Shown: positions 43,351-51,227 of the stretch, one piece after another
How positions within the stretch are numbered: the stretch's first letter is position 1
Layout: the number at the start of each line of letters is the position of its first letter
Assembly (NCBI GenBank): GCA_050729515.1
Contig: JBOHLG010000005.1
Location: 1 to 64,000, forward strand
Source: Acaudatibacter sp050729515
GTDB lineage: Bacteria; Pseudomonadota; Alphaproteobacteria; Caulobacterales; Caulobacteraceae
Direction: 5' to 3'
Length of the DNA stretch: 64,000 nt
Notes under the pieces: model-generated
What the model saw: only the letters and a program-made list of their open reading frames with translations
Databases searched by the model: none
Told to the model about the DNA's origin: nothing
Made by a program: the position numbers and the translations under genes

Positions 43351-45000
43351 CTAGGCTTCGGCCGGATAGCCTGAGAACCCGTCGTTGGGCCACAGGAAGT
43401 TGGTGAAGGTCGCGGTGACCGAAAATTCGAGCGAAGTCACCTGATGCCACCAGCCGATGGGGATGAAGAGCGCCTCGCCAGCTTCGAGGGTGATGTCGTG
43501 GAAGCGCACCTGCTCCAGGGCCGGGTAAGCTGAAAGGTCCAGGTTCGGATCAGTCACGTCCTTGATCTCGCTGAACACGTGACGGTCGTTGTAGAGCTTC
43601 GGCGTCTCGGCGGCCGAGGCCAGGATCACCCGCTTGCGGCCGGTGATCTGCACCAGAAGGTTGTTGGTGAGATCGTGGTGCAGCGAGGTGACGGTGCCAG
43701 CCGGACCGATCCACAGCATGCCGCCGTGGCCGCCCGCCTTATGGTCCAGGAATTTCTCCAGCGGCCCGATGTCCTCGTCGAGCGGGGCGAGGGCGGCCTG
43801 GTTGGCGGCTGAATTGTAGGCGGTGATGTAGGCGTCGTTGCCGGGCTCCTTGATGATCGCCTCGATGAACCGGTCGAAAGGCGCGGTGCGCTTGTGGGCA
43901 TCCTTGTCGCGTTCGAAGTCGCCGTTCGCCGTCCTGCCCCCCTGAAATTCGACGAGGCGTGAGCCGACCTTGGCGGCGAGATATTCCGGCGACCAGCGCC
44001 CGGGCGCGGGCCAATGGGCGATCTCGCCGGCCAGAACCACGGGCCGGGCGGGGGCGTAGTAGAGGTCGAGAAAATCCTCGGAGCTGACGCCTTCGACGCG
44101 GAAAACGCCTCCGGCTTCCGCCGAGAGCCCACGCTGGCGCTCCATGGTGGCCAGGAGCCACTCGTATTTGGCCCGCCGCCACTCTCCCGCCGCCCCGCTC
44201 CCCTTGACCACCGGTGAAGACTCCGGGTGCGGCGGCGTCTCGACGCTCGCATCGGACACGGCGCGGTCGCCCACGAAGGCTTGTACGCGAAGCTTGGTCT
44301 GGTGATCGGCGATGGGACATTTTCCGGACGGCGTCTGGCCGCGGTAGTAGGTCTTCTGCCACTTGTCGGCGGGCTTGCCCGGGGGATGGGCGCGCACGCG
44401 CTCCTGAAAGGCGTTGCGCGAGGCCGACCAGGCCTCGAACTCGGCCTTGAGCTCAGGATCTTCCTCGATGGAGACGATCCGAGGCTCGATCGCCTCGATC
44501 AGGCTTCGCTCGACCGGGAAGATGTGGGCGATCGGCTCGCCGGCCTCGAAGCGGACCGCAAAGCCCGGCCGCGTGAGCCGCCAGTTCATGGTGAAGGTGA
44601 AGGGGGCCCAGTCGGTCTCGATGATCGCGGAGAGCGCGCAGGCCCCATCCTTGAAGCTGTTGGGCGAGGGGCCGACCCACAGATTCCAGCCCGGCGGGGT
44701 GCGGAAGAGGCCCTGGACATGGAAGGTGAAGGTCCCCTGGCCGAAGAGGACGGTGGGCGCTTCGTGCGGCGGCGAGCCCTCATCGATGCGCAGAACCACG
44801 TCGTCGACGGCGAGGCCCCCCTTCCATTCCGCCGTGAAGCCGCAGGGGTTGAGAATCTCCCAGCCATGGCTGTTGGCGATGGAAAGCGGCAGGCACCGGT
44901 AGGCGAAGGATTCGGGAGAGCGATCCATCCACTCCCGCTTGGGCGAGGCGGGCCGGAGGCGCGGATTCCATCCGGGGTAGACATAGCACTTCAGCTCCAA
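43351..45000 (-). CDS. DUF6065-like/JmjC (cupin-like) fusion oxygenase
   Basis: 549 residues from TTG 45000; GGGAGG lies exactly 6 nt upstream (45007-45012). The N-terminal part (about 1-235) begins MELKCYVYPGWNPRLRPASPKREWMD and holds SFAYRCLPLSIANSHGWEILNP, which I match to the DUF6065 family. The C-terminal part (about 290-549) is a JmjC/cupin_8 domain: metal ligands His441-x-Asp443 (HHD, position 1 or 2 of the pair) and His519 (GWWHQVTS). It is therefore probably an Fe(II)/2-oxoglutarate oxygenase with an added sugar/peptide-type domain; substrate unknown. It diverges from the PT-repeat cargo gene. Confidence 0.82.
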   Translation of the reverse strand: MELKCYVYPGWNPRLRPASPKREWMDRSPESFAYRCLPLSIANSHGWEILNPCGFTAEWKGGLAVDDVVLRIDEGSPPHEAPTVLFGQGTFTFHVQGLFRTPPGWNLWVGPSPNSFKDGACALSAIIETDWAPFTFTMNWRLTRPGFAVRFEAGEPIAHIFPVERSLIEAIEPRIVSIEEDPELKAEFEAWSASRNAFQERVRAHPPGKPADKWQKTYYRGQTPSGKCPIADHQTKLRVQAFVGDRAVSDASVETPPHPESSPVVKGSGAAGEWRRAKYEWLLATMERQRGLSAEAGGVFRVEGVSSEDFLDLYYAPARPVVLAGEIAHWPAPGRWSPEYLAAKVGSRLVEFQGGRTANGDFERDKDAHKRTAPFDRFIEAIIKEPGNDAYITAYNSAANQAALAPLDEDIGPLEKFLDHKAGGHGGMLWIGPAGTVTSLHHDLTNNLLVQITGRKRVILASAAETPKLYNDRHVFSEIKDVTDPNLDLSAYPALEQVRFHDITLEAGEALFIPIGWWHQVTSLEFSVTATFTNFLWPNDGFSGYPAEA

Positions 45001-45224
45001 TTTTCGCCTCCCGACACGCGTTGACAGCTTAGAGGAATCGTGCGGTCATCCAACCCCATCCGAATCCGCGTTGGGCAACCGCCATTGCGCGTGATCGCCT
45101 TCACTTTTCAGGTGGAGTAGTCGAAGCAAGAAAGATTTCCGCGCCGCCCGCGCGGCAGTGACGTTCAGTCAGTGCGCGTTCGCAGATCCGGCCGCTTTCG
45201 GCCGGGAGTCGAGGGGGGGAGCGG

Positions 45225-48065
45225 ATGTATTCGCAGTTCAGGTTGACCAGCCGATTCCTGGCGATGGCCGCGGTGTCGGCCATGGTGGTGTTTCCCGCGG
45301 CCTCGGCAGCGCAGGGCCAGAACCCCGACCACCATAAGGCCCACAAGCATCACAAGAAGGATCCGCCCGGCCACAGCCACCTGCTCTATTACGTCCTGGG
45401 CGTAGCGGCGCTCGGGGGCGGAGCCGCGGCGGTCGCGACCAGTTCATCGAGCCCCACGCCAACCCCGACGCCAACGCCGACTCCAACTCCCACGCCGACG
45501 CCGACTCCAACTCCCACGCCGACGCCAACACCCACTCCGACGCCGACGCCCACGCCGACACCGACGCCCACGCCGACACCGACTCCAACTCCAACTCCAA
45601 CTCCAACTCCAACTCCAACTCCGACACCCACGCCGACGCCCACGCCCACTCCGACGCCCACGCCCACTCCGACGCCCACGCCGACGCCAACTCCGACCCC
45701 GACCCCCACGCCCACTCCGACGCCGACACCCACGCCGACGCCAACGCCCACTCCGACGCCAACCCCGACGCCGACGCCAACGCCCACTCCGACGCCGACG
45801 CCCACGCCAACTCCGACCCCGACACCGACCCCGACACCGACACCGACCCCCACGCCCACTCCGACGCCGACTCCGACGCCGACTCCGACTCCGACGCCGA
45901 CTCCGACCCCCACGCCCACTCCGACGCCGACCCCAACTCCCACGCCGACGCCAACTCCGACCCCGACCCCCACGCCCACTCCGACGCCCACTCCGACGCC
46001 GACCCCAACTCCGACGCCGACGGTTCAGAACTATTCGGTCGTTTCGGAAATCGGATCAGTCGGGGGAAGCGCGCCGAACTACACGCTCACGATCGATACG
46101 AGCTTGGACGGGGCTGTCGAGTCGTACTCGAAGACGATCTCAGGCAGCAGCTACACCGAAACCGGGACCGCTCCGACGCCGGGCGGCAGCATCACCGCCG
46201 GTTGGAACAACGCCAACGAGACCGACGGGCTCTCGCAAGGGGGCGCCACGAACGTCATCGAATTCGATGCAACCGTCACAGCTTCCACCGATCCGGCGGT
46301 GGCGGTCGGCGCTCCGTTGACGATCGATGATTACGCCGACAGCAGCGGACTGACCTACGCGCAATACGGCACCTGGACCGTCAATCCGAGCGGCTCGAAC
46401 ACCAACGCGATCTATATCGCGGTCTTCGCCGGCGGCCTTCCGGGCGTGGCGGAGACCTCCTCGATGCCCACCACCGGCAGCGCCACCTATACCGGCGGCG
46501 CGGTCGGCGTTGTGCTCGAACCGGGCGTGACCACGTCTGGGGCGGACGCCGGACAATGGTTTGGGAATTCGAGCCTGACAGCGAATTTTGCGACGGGTGC
46601 GGTCACCGGCTCGATCACCGGGATTAATGTCTTTGCGGTGAACAGCAGCGGTGGCAACCCGCCTAACATCGGTACGCTCAATGACATCGGCCTCACCGCC
46701 ACGATCAGCGGTTCGGCCTACGACGGCACGGCTGACGTGACGGGGACGGCCGGCACCGCCTTCGACATCACTGGCGCCACCGGCAACACGCATGGGGCCT
46801 TCTTTGGCCCCAGCGCGGCCGAGACGGCGGGCGTCTTCTATCTCACCGGCGGGACCAACAACGTGTCGGTGGAGGGCTCCTTTGGGGCATCCGCGCCGGT
46901 GGTGCTGAATTCGTCCCTATTCTCGGAGGTCGGAACGATCGGGGGGAGCGCACCGAACTTCACCTTCGCGGTCGACCCGGCGCTCGACGGGGCCGTCCTC
47001 TCGTTGTCAGCGATGGAAACAAGCGGCGGGGGCTATAGCGCCACGGCGAACGTTCAGACTCCCGGCGGCGGAGTCACCGCGTCGTGGACCAACGCCGACG
47101 AAAGCGACAACATCAGCAACGAGGTCGGCCAATCCGGGGTCACCGAAGACGACGCGACCGTCGCCAGCTCGACCGATTCGGCCGTCGCCGTCGGAGATCC
47201 AGTCACGATCGACACCTTCGGGGTGACGAGCGGCCTGCAGTACACGAGCTACGGCACCTGGAACGTCAATACCAGCGGCTCCAATTCGACCCCGATCTAC
47301 TTCGGCGTCTTCGGCGGCGGAGCGCCGGGCGTCTCGGAAACCTCCTCGATGCCCACCACCGGCTCGGCCACCTATACCGGCGGCGCGGTCGGCCTGGTGC
47401 TCGAGCCGGGTGCGACCTCTTCGGGGGCGGACGCGGGGCAATGGTTTGGAAATTCGAGCCTGACGGCGAACTTCTCGACGGGATCGGTCACCGGCTCGGT
47501 CACCGGCATCAATGTCTTTTCGGTCGCCACCAATACCCAGACGAACATCGGCACGCTCAACGACATCGGCCTGACCGCCACGATCAGCGGCGCGGCCTAC
47601 GCCGGCGCGACGAACGTGACCGGACCGGCCGGGACGGCGTTCGATATCACCGGCGCGACCGGCAAGGTGCACGGCGCCTTCTATGGCCCGAACGCAGCCG
47701 AGACGGCGGGCGCCTTCTACCTGACCGGAGGGACCAACAACGTCTCGGTGGTGGGCGCATTCGGGGCCAAGCAGGCACCCAGCGACCGGCGCCTGAAGAC
47801 CGAGATCGAGCCGGCAGGGACGACGGCCCAGGGCCTGCAGATCTATTCCTGGCGCTATCTCGGCGGCGAGCGTCGCTTCACCGGCGTTATAGCCCAGGAC
47901 CTCCTTGCCGATCCGCGGTTCGTGGACGCGGTGGAGATCGCCGAGGACGGTCTCATGGTCGTCGACTACGCCCGCATCGGCTTCGACCCTCCGGACTTCG
48001 AGGCCATGGTCCGTGAGGGAAGGGGAGCGATCGACCGTTATCGCGCCCGGCAGGCCCAGAGCTGA
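45225..48065 (+). CDS. Slam-type secreted cargo: PT-repeat, two TbpB-like barrels, S74 domain
   Basis: 946 residues; ATG preceded by a G-rich Shine-Dalgarno. Order: signal peptide 1-28 (cut near ASA|AQG, no lipobox Cys); His-rich 36-52 with seven His; hydrophobic Ala/Gly-rich segment 53-73; 95 Pro-Thr dipeptides (77-266); two tandem repeats of about 295 residues (about 273-565 and 567-850) with YTGGAVG, AGQWFGNSSLTANF, GTLNDIGLTATISG and HGAFFGPSAAETAGVFYLTGG, the G-x-F-x-G-x-x-A-x-E-x-x-G pattern of TbpB-like barrels; then a C-terminal S74 intramolecular chaperone (about 852-946) with Ser853 and Lys858 in SDRRLK, the cleavage dyad spacing of this family. The downstream Slam gene makes this a probable type XI cargo, displayed or released outside the cell. 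Barrel assignment is by pattern only. Confidence 0.85.
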   Translation: MYSQFRLTSRFLAMAAVSAMVVFPAASAAQGQNPDHHKAHKHHKKDPPGHSHLLYYVLGVAALGGGAAAVATSSSSPTPTPTPTPTPTPTPTPTPTPTPTPTPTPTPTPTPTPTPTPTPTPTPTPTPTPTPTPTPTPTPTPTPTPTPTPTPTPTPTPTPTPTPTPTPTPTPTPTPTPTPTPTPTPTPTPTPTPTPTPTPTPTPTPTPTPTPTPTPTPTPTPTPTPTPTPTPTPTPTPTPTPTPTPTPTPTPTPTPTPTPTPTPTPTVQNYSVVSEIGSVGGSAPNYTLTIDTSLDGAVESYSKTISGSSYTETGTAPTPGGSITAGWNNANETDGLSQGGATNVIEFDATVTASTDPAVAVGAPLTIDDYADSSGLTYAQYGTWTVNPSGSNTNAIYIAVFAGGLPGVAETSSMPTTGSATYTGGAVGVVLEPGVTTSGADAGQWFGNSSLTANFATGAVTGSITGINVFAVNSSGGNPPNIGTLNDIGLTATISGSAYDGTADVTGTAGTAFDITGATGNTHGAFFGPSAAETAGVFYLTGGTNNVSVEGSFGASAPVVLNSSLFSEVGTIGGSAPNFTFAVDPALDGAVLSLSAMETSGGGYSATANVQTPGGGVTASWTNADESDNISNEVGQSGVTEDDATVASSTDSAVAVGDPVTIDTFGVTSGLQYTSYGTWNVNTSGSNSTPIYFGVFGGGAPGVSETSSMPTTGSATYTGGAVGLVLEPGATSSGADAGQWFGNSSLTANFSTGSVTGSVTGINVFSVATNTQTNIGTLNDIGLTATISGAAYAGATNVTGPAGTAFDITGATGKVHGAFYGPNAAETAGAFYLTGGTNNVSVVGAFGAKQAPSDRRLKTEIEPAGTTAQGLQIYSWRYLGGERRFTGVIAQDLLADPRFVDAVEIAEDGLMVVDYARIGFDPPDFEAMVREGRGAIDRYRARQAQS
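45453..46022 (+). repeat. 570-bp Pro-Thr coding tandem repeat (95 x 6 bp)
   Basis: Exactly 95 CCN-ACN codon pairs without interruption. Synonymous third bases vary (CCG/CCC/CCA/CCT and ACG/ACC/ACT/ACA), and longer blocks such as CCCACTCCGACGCC recur, so it grew by duplication of mixed units. The opposite strand is an open Gly-Val frame that is not a gene. Assembly errors in length are possible here. Confidence 0.95.
46044..47777 (+). repeat. Tandem duplication of barrel-domain coding sequence
   Basis: Two units (from 46044 and from 46923) match in protein and in DNA. For example, TCCTCGATGCCCACCACCGG occurs at 46458 and 47343, and CAATGGTTTG at 46554 and 47439, both 885 bp apart. The offset shifts to 879 bp at the start through small indels. 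Confidence 0.85.
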
Positions 48066-49354
48066 TCGCGGCGCCGCCCGTCGCGGCGCCCGGCTCGGTC
48101 CAGGTTTCCGCTCCCGAGCGCCCGGCCCCGGCCGCGCCCTCCGAGATCGCCGCGGCCGAGGCTCTGATCGAGACCGGACGGGTCGACGAGGCGCGCGAGC
48201 TGCTTGGCAAGCTCGCCGAAGCCCATCCCGAGGACAATGAGGTTCAGTTCCTCTTCGGGATGACCGACATCGCTGAGAAGGACTACGACGACGCCATCCG
48301 CCGCTTCCACCGCATCCTCGTCTCCCAGCCCGAGGTGGTTCGGGTGCGCCTGGAGCTCGGCCGGGCCTATTTCCTCAAGGGCGATTATGGCGATGCCGAG
48401 CGCGAATTCCTGTTCGCCAGCGCCGGGAACCTGCCGCCGACGGTCAGGGCCAACGTCAACCGGTATCTGGGCGCCATCCGCCAGCTCAAGACCTTCGCCT
48501 ACAGCCTCTCCTTCGCGATCGCCCCGGACACCGACCTCAACGCCGGCCCGGCGACGAGCGGGATCACGCTTTATGGAATCCCCTTCCAGCTCTCCCAGAG
48601 CGCGAGGGCGAACGCCGGCGTCGGGCTTGCTCTGCAGGGGGCGGCGGAGTGGTCGCCCAAGCTGGCCAAGCACGTGAAACTTCGCCTGGGCGCCCAGGTG
48701 GTGCGCAGCCAGTATTTCCACACCGAGTTCGATGATATGACCGTCCAGGCCTACGCCGGTCCGCATGTGCTTCTCAACAAATGGGAATTCGATGTCCTCG
48801 GAAACGGCTCCTATCGCTGGTATGGCGATCGGCCGTATGCGCAGACGGCGGGAGGCGCGGTCGACGCCACGTACTACGCAACGCCGAGACTCGGGATCGG
48901 GGGGGCCTTTGGGGCCTATCAGATCTCCTATCCTCAATCGCCGGTCCAGAACGGGCCGGGAGCGACGATCATGCTCAATTGCTTCTACGTCCCCGATCCG
49001 GCCAGCATCGTGCGCCTCACCGGTGCGCTCGGCGTCCAGGATGCAGAGATTTCCGCCTACTCCAGCCACTCTCAGCAGATCGGCATTTCCTGGTCGCGGG
49101 AGTTCGCCGCCGGGATCACCCTGGGCCTTTCGCCGAGCTTCACCCATATCGGCTATGATGCGCCGCTGGCGGCGTTCAACGCCACGCGGAGCGACGACCA
49201 GTACGCGATGCAGGTGATGGTGATGGACCGCAAGATCGATTGGGGCGGGTTCACCCCTCGCCTGATCTACACCTTCATCCGCAACGACAGCTCCATTCCG
49301 CTCTACCAGTTTTCTCGCAACCGGTTCGAGATCGGGGTCACGCAGTCCTTCTGA
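48062..49354 (+). CDS. Slam (DUF560) outer-membrane translocator; start unresolved
   Basis: N-terminal TPR region (EALIETGRVDEARELLGKLAEAHPEDNEVQFLFGMTD, AIRRFHRILVSQPEVVRVRLELGRAYFLKGDYGDAEREF) ending LPPTVRANVNRYLGAIRQ, then a beta-barrel of about 270 residues with a C-terminal Phe (EIGVTQSF). These are hallmarks of Slam proteins, which move barrel-domain cargo across the outer membrane. The first ATG (48260) would cut the TPRs. The only upstream start-like codon is CTG 48062, in a CTGA overlap with the cargo stop. The frame is open back to 48017. No signal peptide is encoded, although the protein must reach the outer membrane; the reading is -1 relative to the cargo gene. A fusion through frameshifting, or a sequence error, is therefore possible. 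Confidence 0.85.
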   Translation: MIAAPPVAAPGSVQVSAPERPAPAAPSEIAAAEALIETGRVDEARELLGKLAEAHPEDNEVQFLFGMTDIAEKDYDDAIRRFHRILVSQPEVVRVRLELGRAYFLKGDYGDAEREFLFASAGNLPPTVRANVNRYLGAIRQLKTFAYSLSFAIAPDTDLNAGPATSGITLYGIPFQLSQSARANAGVGLALQGAAEWSPKLAKHVKLRLGAQVVRSQYFHTEFDDMTVQAYAGPHVLLNKWEFDVLGNGSYRWYGDRPYAQTAGGAVDATYYATPRLGIGGAFGAYQISYPQSPVQNGPGATIMLNCFYVPDPASIVRLTGALGVQDAEISAYSSHSQQIGISWSREFAAGITLGLSPSFTHIGYDAPLAAFNATRSDDQYAMQVMVMDRKIDWGGFTPRLIYTFIRNDSSIPLYQFSRNRFEIGVTQSF

Positions 49355-49500
49355 GCGCTCCGCGTCAAGCGCGATTCGTCTCTGAGCTTCTCCAGTCTCG
49401 CCGTTCGCCCGAAGAACCTCTACCACGTGACGCTCCGTTTTTTCTTGCGCTTCACGCTGCAGGTTCGTTCACTAGTGGAATCGAAGGCCGGCGAGGGCGC

Positions 49501-50796
49501 ATGGACAGGATCGCAATCCGGGGCGGAGAAAGGCTGAATGGGGTGATCCCGATCAGTGGGGCCAAGAACTCGGCGATCAAGCTGATGGCCGCAAGCCTCC
49601 TCACCGACGAGGCGGTCCGGCTCACCAACATGCCCCGGCTCGCCGACACCCGCTTCCTCGCTGCTCTCCTTCGCCGTCTGGGAACTGAAGTCGTCGAGAC
49701 GGACGGACCCGAGGGGCCCGAGACCGTGCTGCGGACGGCGGAGATCCTCAGCGCCATCGCCCCCTATGAACTCGTCCGCCAGATGCGCGCGTCCTTCAAC
49801 GTCCTTGGCCCGCTGCTGGCCAGGACCGGCCAGGCCAAGGTCAGTCTTCCGGGAGGCTGCGCGATCGGGGCGCGGCCGGTGGATTTCCACCTGATGGCGC
49901 TCGAAAAGCTCGGCGCCCGGATCGACCTTCACGAGGGCTACGTCTACGCCCAGGCCCCGCGCGGCCTGATCGGGACGAGAATCTCCTTTCCGGGAGTTTC
50001 GGTGGGCGCCACCGAACACGCCATGCTGGCCGCCGTCCTGGCGCGCGGCGAGACGATGCTGGAGAGGGCCGCGCGGGAGCCGGAGATCGTCGATCTCGCC
50101 GAGTGCCTCACGGCCATGGGGGCGAGGATTTCCGGGGCCGGGACCTCGGAGATCCACATCCAAGGCGTCGAGCGCCTTCATGGCGCTTCGCACAGGGTCA
50201 CCCCCGACCGGGTGGAGACTGGCACCTACGCCATGGCCGCGGCCATTGCCGGCGGCGAGATCAACCTCATCAACACGTCGGCCGACCCGATCGAGGCCCT
50301 GCTCGTGAAGATGGAGCAGGCCGGGGTGGAGGTGGAGCGACGCAACGACGGGCTCACCGTCAAGCGCAACGGCGCGCGCCTCTCCGCGGTCGATGTCGAG
50401 ACCGATCCCCATCCCGGCTTCGCCACCGATTTCCAGGCCCAGTTCATGGCCCTGATGACCCTCGCCGAGGGCGAGAGCGTGGTCAAAGAGACGATCTTCG
50501 AGAACCGGTTCATGCACGTTCCCGAGCTCGGCCGAATGGGCGCCGACATCACCGTCTCGGGCGGAGAGGCGCGCGTCAAAGGCGTCGCGGCTCTGGATGG
50601 GGCGCAGGTGATGGCGACCGACCTTCGCGCCTCGGTGAGCCTGGTGATCGCCGCCCTGGCCGCTCGCGGCGAGACCATGGTCAATCGCGTCTATCATCTG
50701 GACCGCGGTTTCGAGCGGCTCGAGGAGAAGCTCTCGGCGTGCGGGGCTCAGGTGAGGCGCATTAAGGGCGAGGGAGAGGAGGAGGCTGAGGCGTGA
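49501..50796 (+). CDS. murA: UDP-N-acetylglucosamine 1-carboxyvinyltransferase
   Basis: 431 residues from ATG 49501 (MDRIAIRGGERLNGVIPISGAKNSA); the frame is open upstream without homology. Active-site Cys120 lies in LPGGCAIGARPVDFHL, the fosfomycin target. Other blocks: KNSAIKLMAA, GVETGTYAMAAA-like RVETGTYAMAAAIAGG, and FATDFQAQFMAL. It catalyses the first committed step of peptidoglycan synthesis. Overlaps the DUF2948 gene by 4 nt (GTGA). Confidence 0.97.
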   Translation: MDRIAIRGGERLNGVIPISGAKNSAIKLMAASLLTDEAVRLTNMPRLADTRFLAALLRRLGTEVVETDGPEGPETVLRTAEILSAIAPYELVRQMRASFNVLGPLLARTGQAKVSLPGGCAIGARPVDFHLMALEKLGARIDLHEGYVYAQAPRGLIGTRISFPGVSVGATEHAMLAAVLARGETMLERAAREPEIVDLAECLTAMGARISGAGTSEIHIQGVERLHGASHRVTPDRVETGTYAMAAAIAGGEINLINTSADPIEALLVKMEQAGVEVERRNDGLTVKRNGARLSAVDVETDPHPGFATDFQAQFMALMTLAEGESVVKETIFENRFMHVPELGRMGADITVSGGEARVKGVAALDGAQVMATDLRASVSLVIAALAARGETMVNRVYHLDRGFERLEEKLSACGAQVRRIKGEGEEEAEA

Positions 50797-51218
50797 GCGG
50801 CGCGGCCGCCCTCAAGCTCCTCGCTCAGGATGCCGACGACCTGGCGGTCATCTCGGCCGCGCTCCAGGATGCGGTGACCCGGATCGGCGACATCAGCTAC
50901 GAACCGGGCGCCCGACGCCTCACCATCGCCTTCAACCGCTTCTGTTGGGAGCGCCCAGGCGGAGAGAGGGTGCGCGCGGGCCTCCAGATCGGATGCGTTC
51001 TGGCCGTGAAGGCCCGCCGGCTGAGGCGGGAGGCCAAGGACGCGATCCTGGAGCTGCTCGCCCTCACCTTCGAGCCCGAGGAGCCGCCAGGCGGCCGGAT
51101 CAATCTCGCTTTCGCCGCCGGAGGCGACATCGCCGCGCGCGTGGAGTGTGTCGACGCCGCTCTCGTCGATCTCTCGGCCCCCTGGCCGGCGCCCCACACC
51201 CCAGCTCATCTTACCTAG
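50793..51218 (+). CDS. DUF2948 family protein
   Basis: 141 residues starting GTG in the murA stop overlap. LKLLAQDADDLAVISAALQDAVTRIGDISY and RRLTIAFNRFCWE match DUF2948, a small alphaproteobacterial protein of unknown function found between murA and hisD. No signal or membrane segment. It is followed by hisD 9 bp later. Confidence 0.88.
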   Translation: MSGAAALKLLAQDADDLAVISAALQDAVTRIGDISYEPGARRLTIAFNRFCWERPGGERVRAGLQIGCVLAVKARRLRREAKDAILELLALTFEPEEPPGGRINLAFAAGGDIAARVECVDAALVDLSAPWPAPHTPAHLT

Positions 51219-51227
51219 GAGCGGGCG

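Noticed and set aside
45021..45049. Sigma70 promoter for the cargo gene (TTGACA at 45021)
   Set aside because: A -35 hexamer is exact, but no acceptable -10 lies 16-18 nt downstream.
45389..45991. Minus-strand Gly-Val repeat frame
   Set aside because: Complement of the Pro-Thr codons; no start signals or flanking domains.
45453..46022. CRISPR array
   Set aside because: 6-bp coding units without spacers, inside a clear protein frame.
48260..49354. ATG 48260 as the Slam start
   Set aside because: It would remove clearly encoded TPR sequence upstream and still give no signal peptide.
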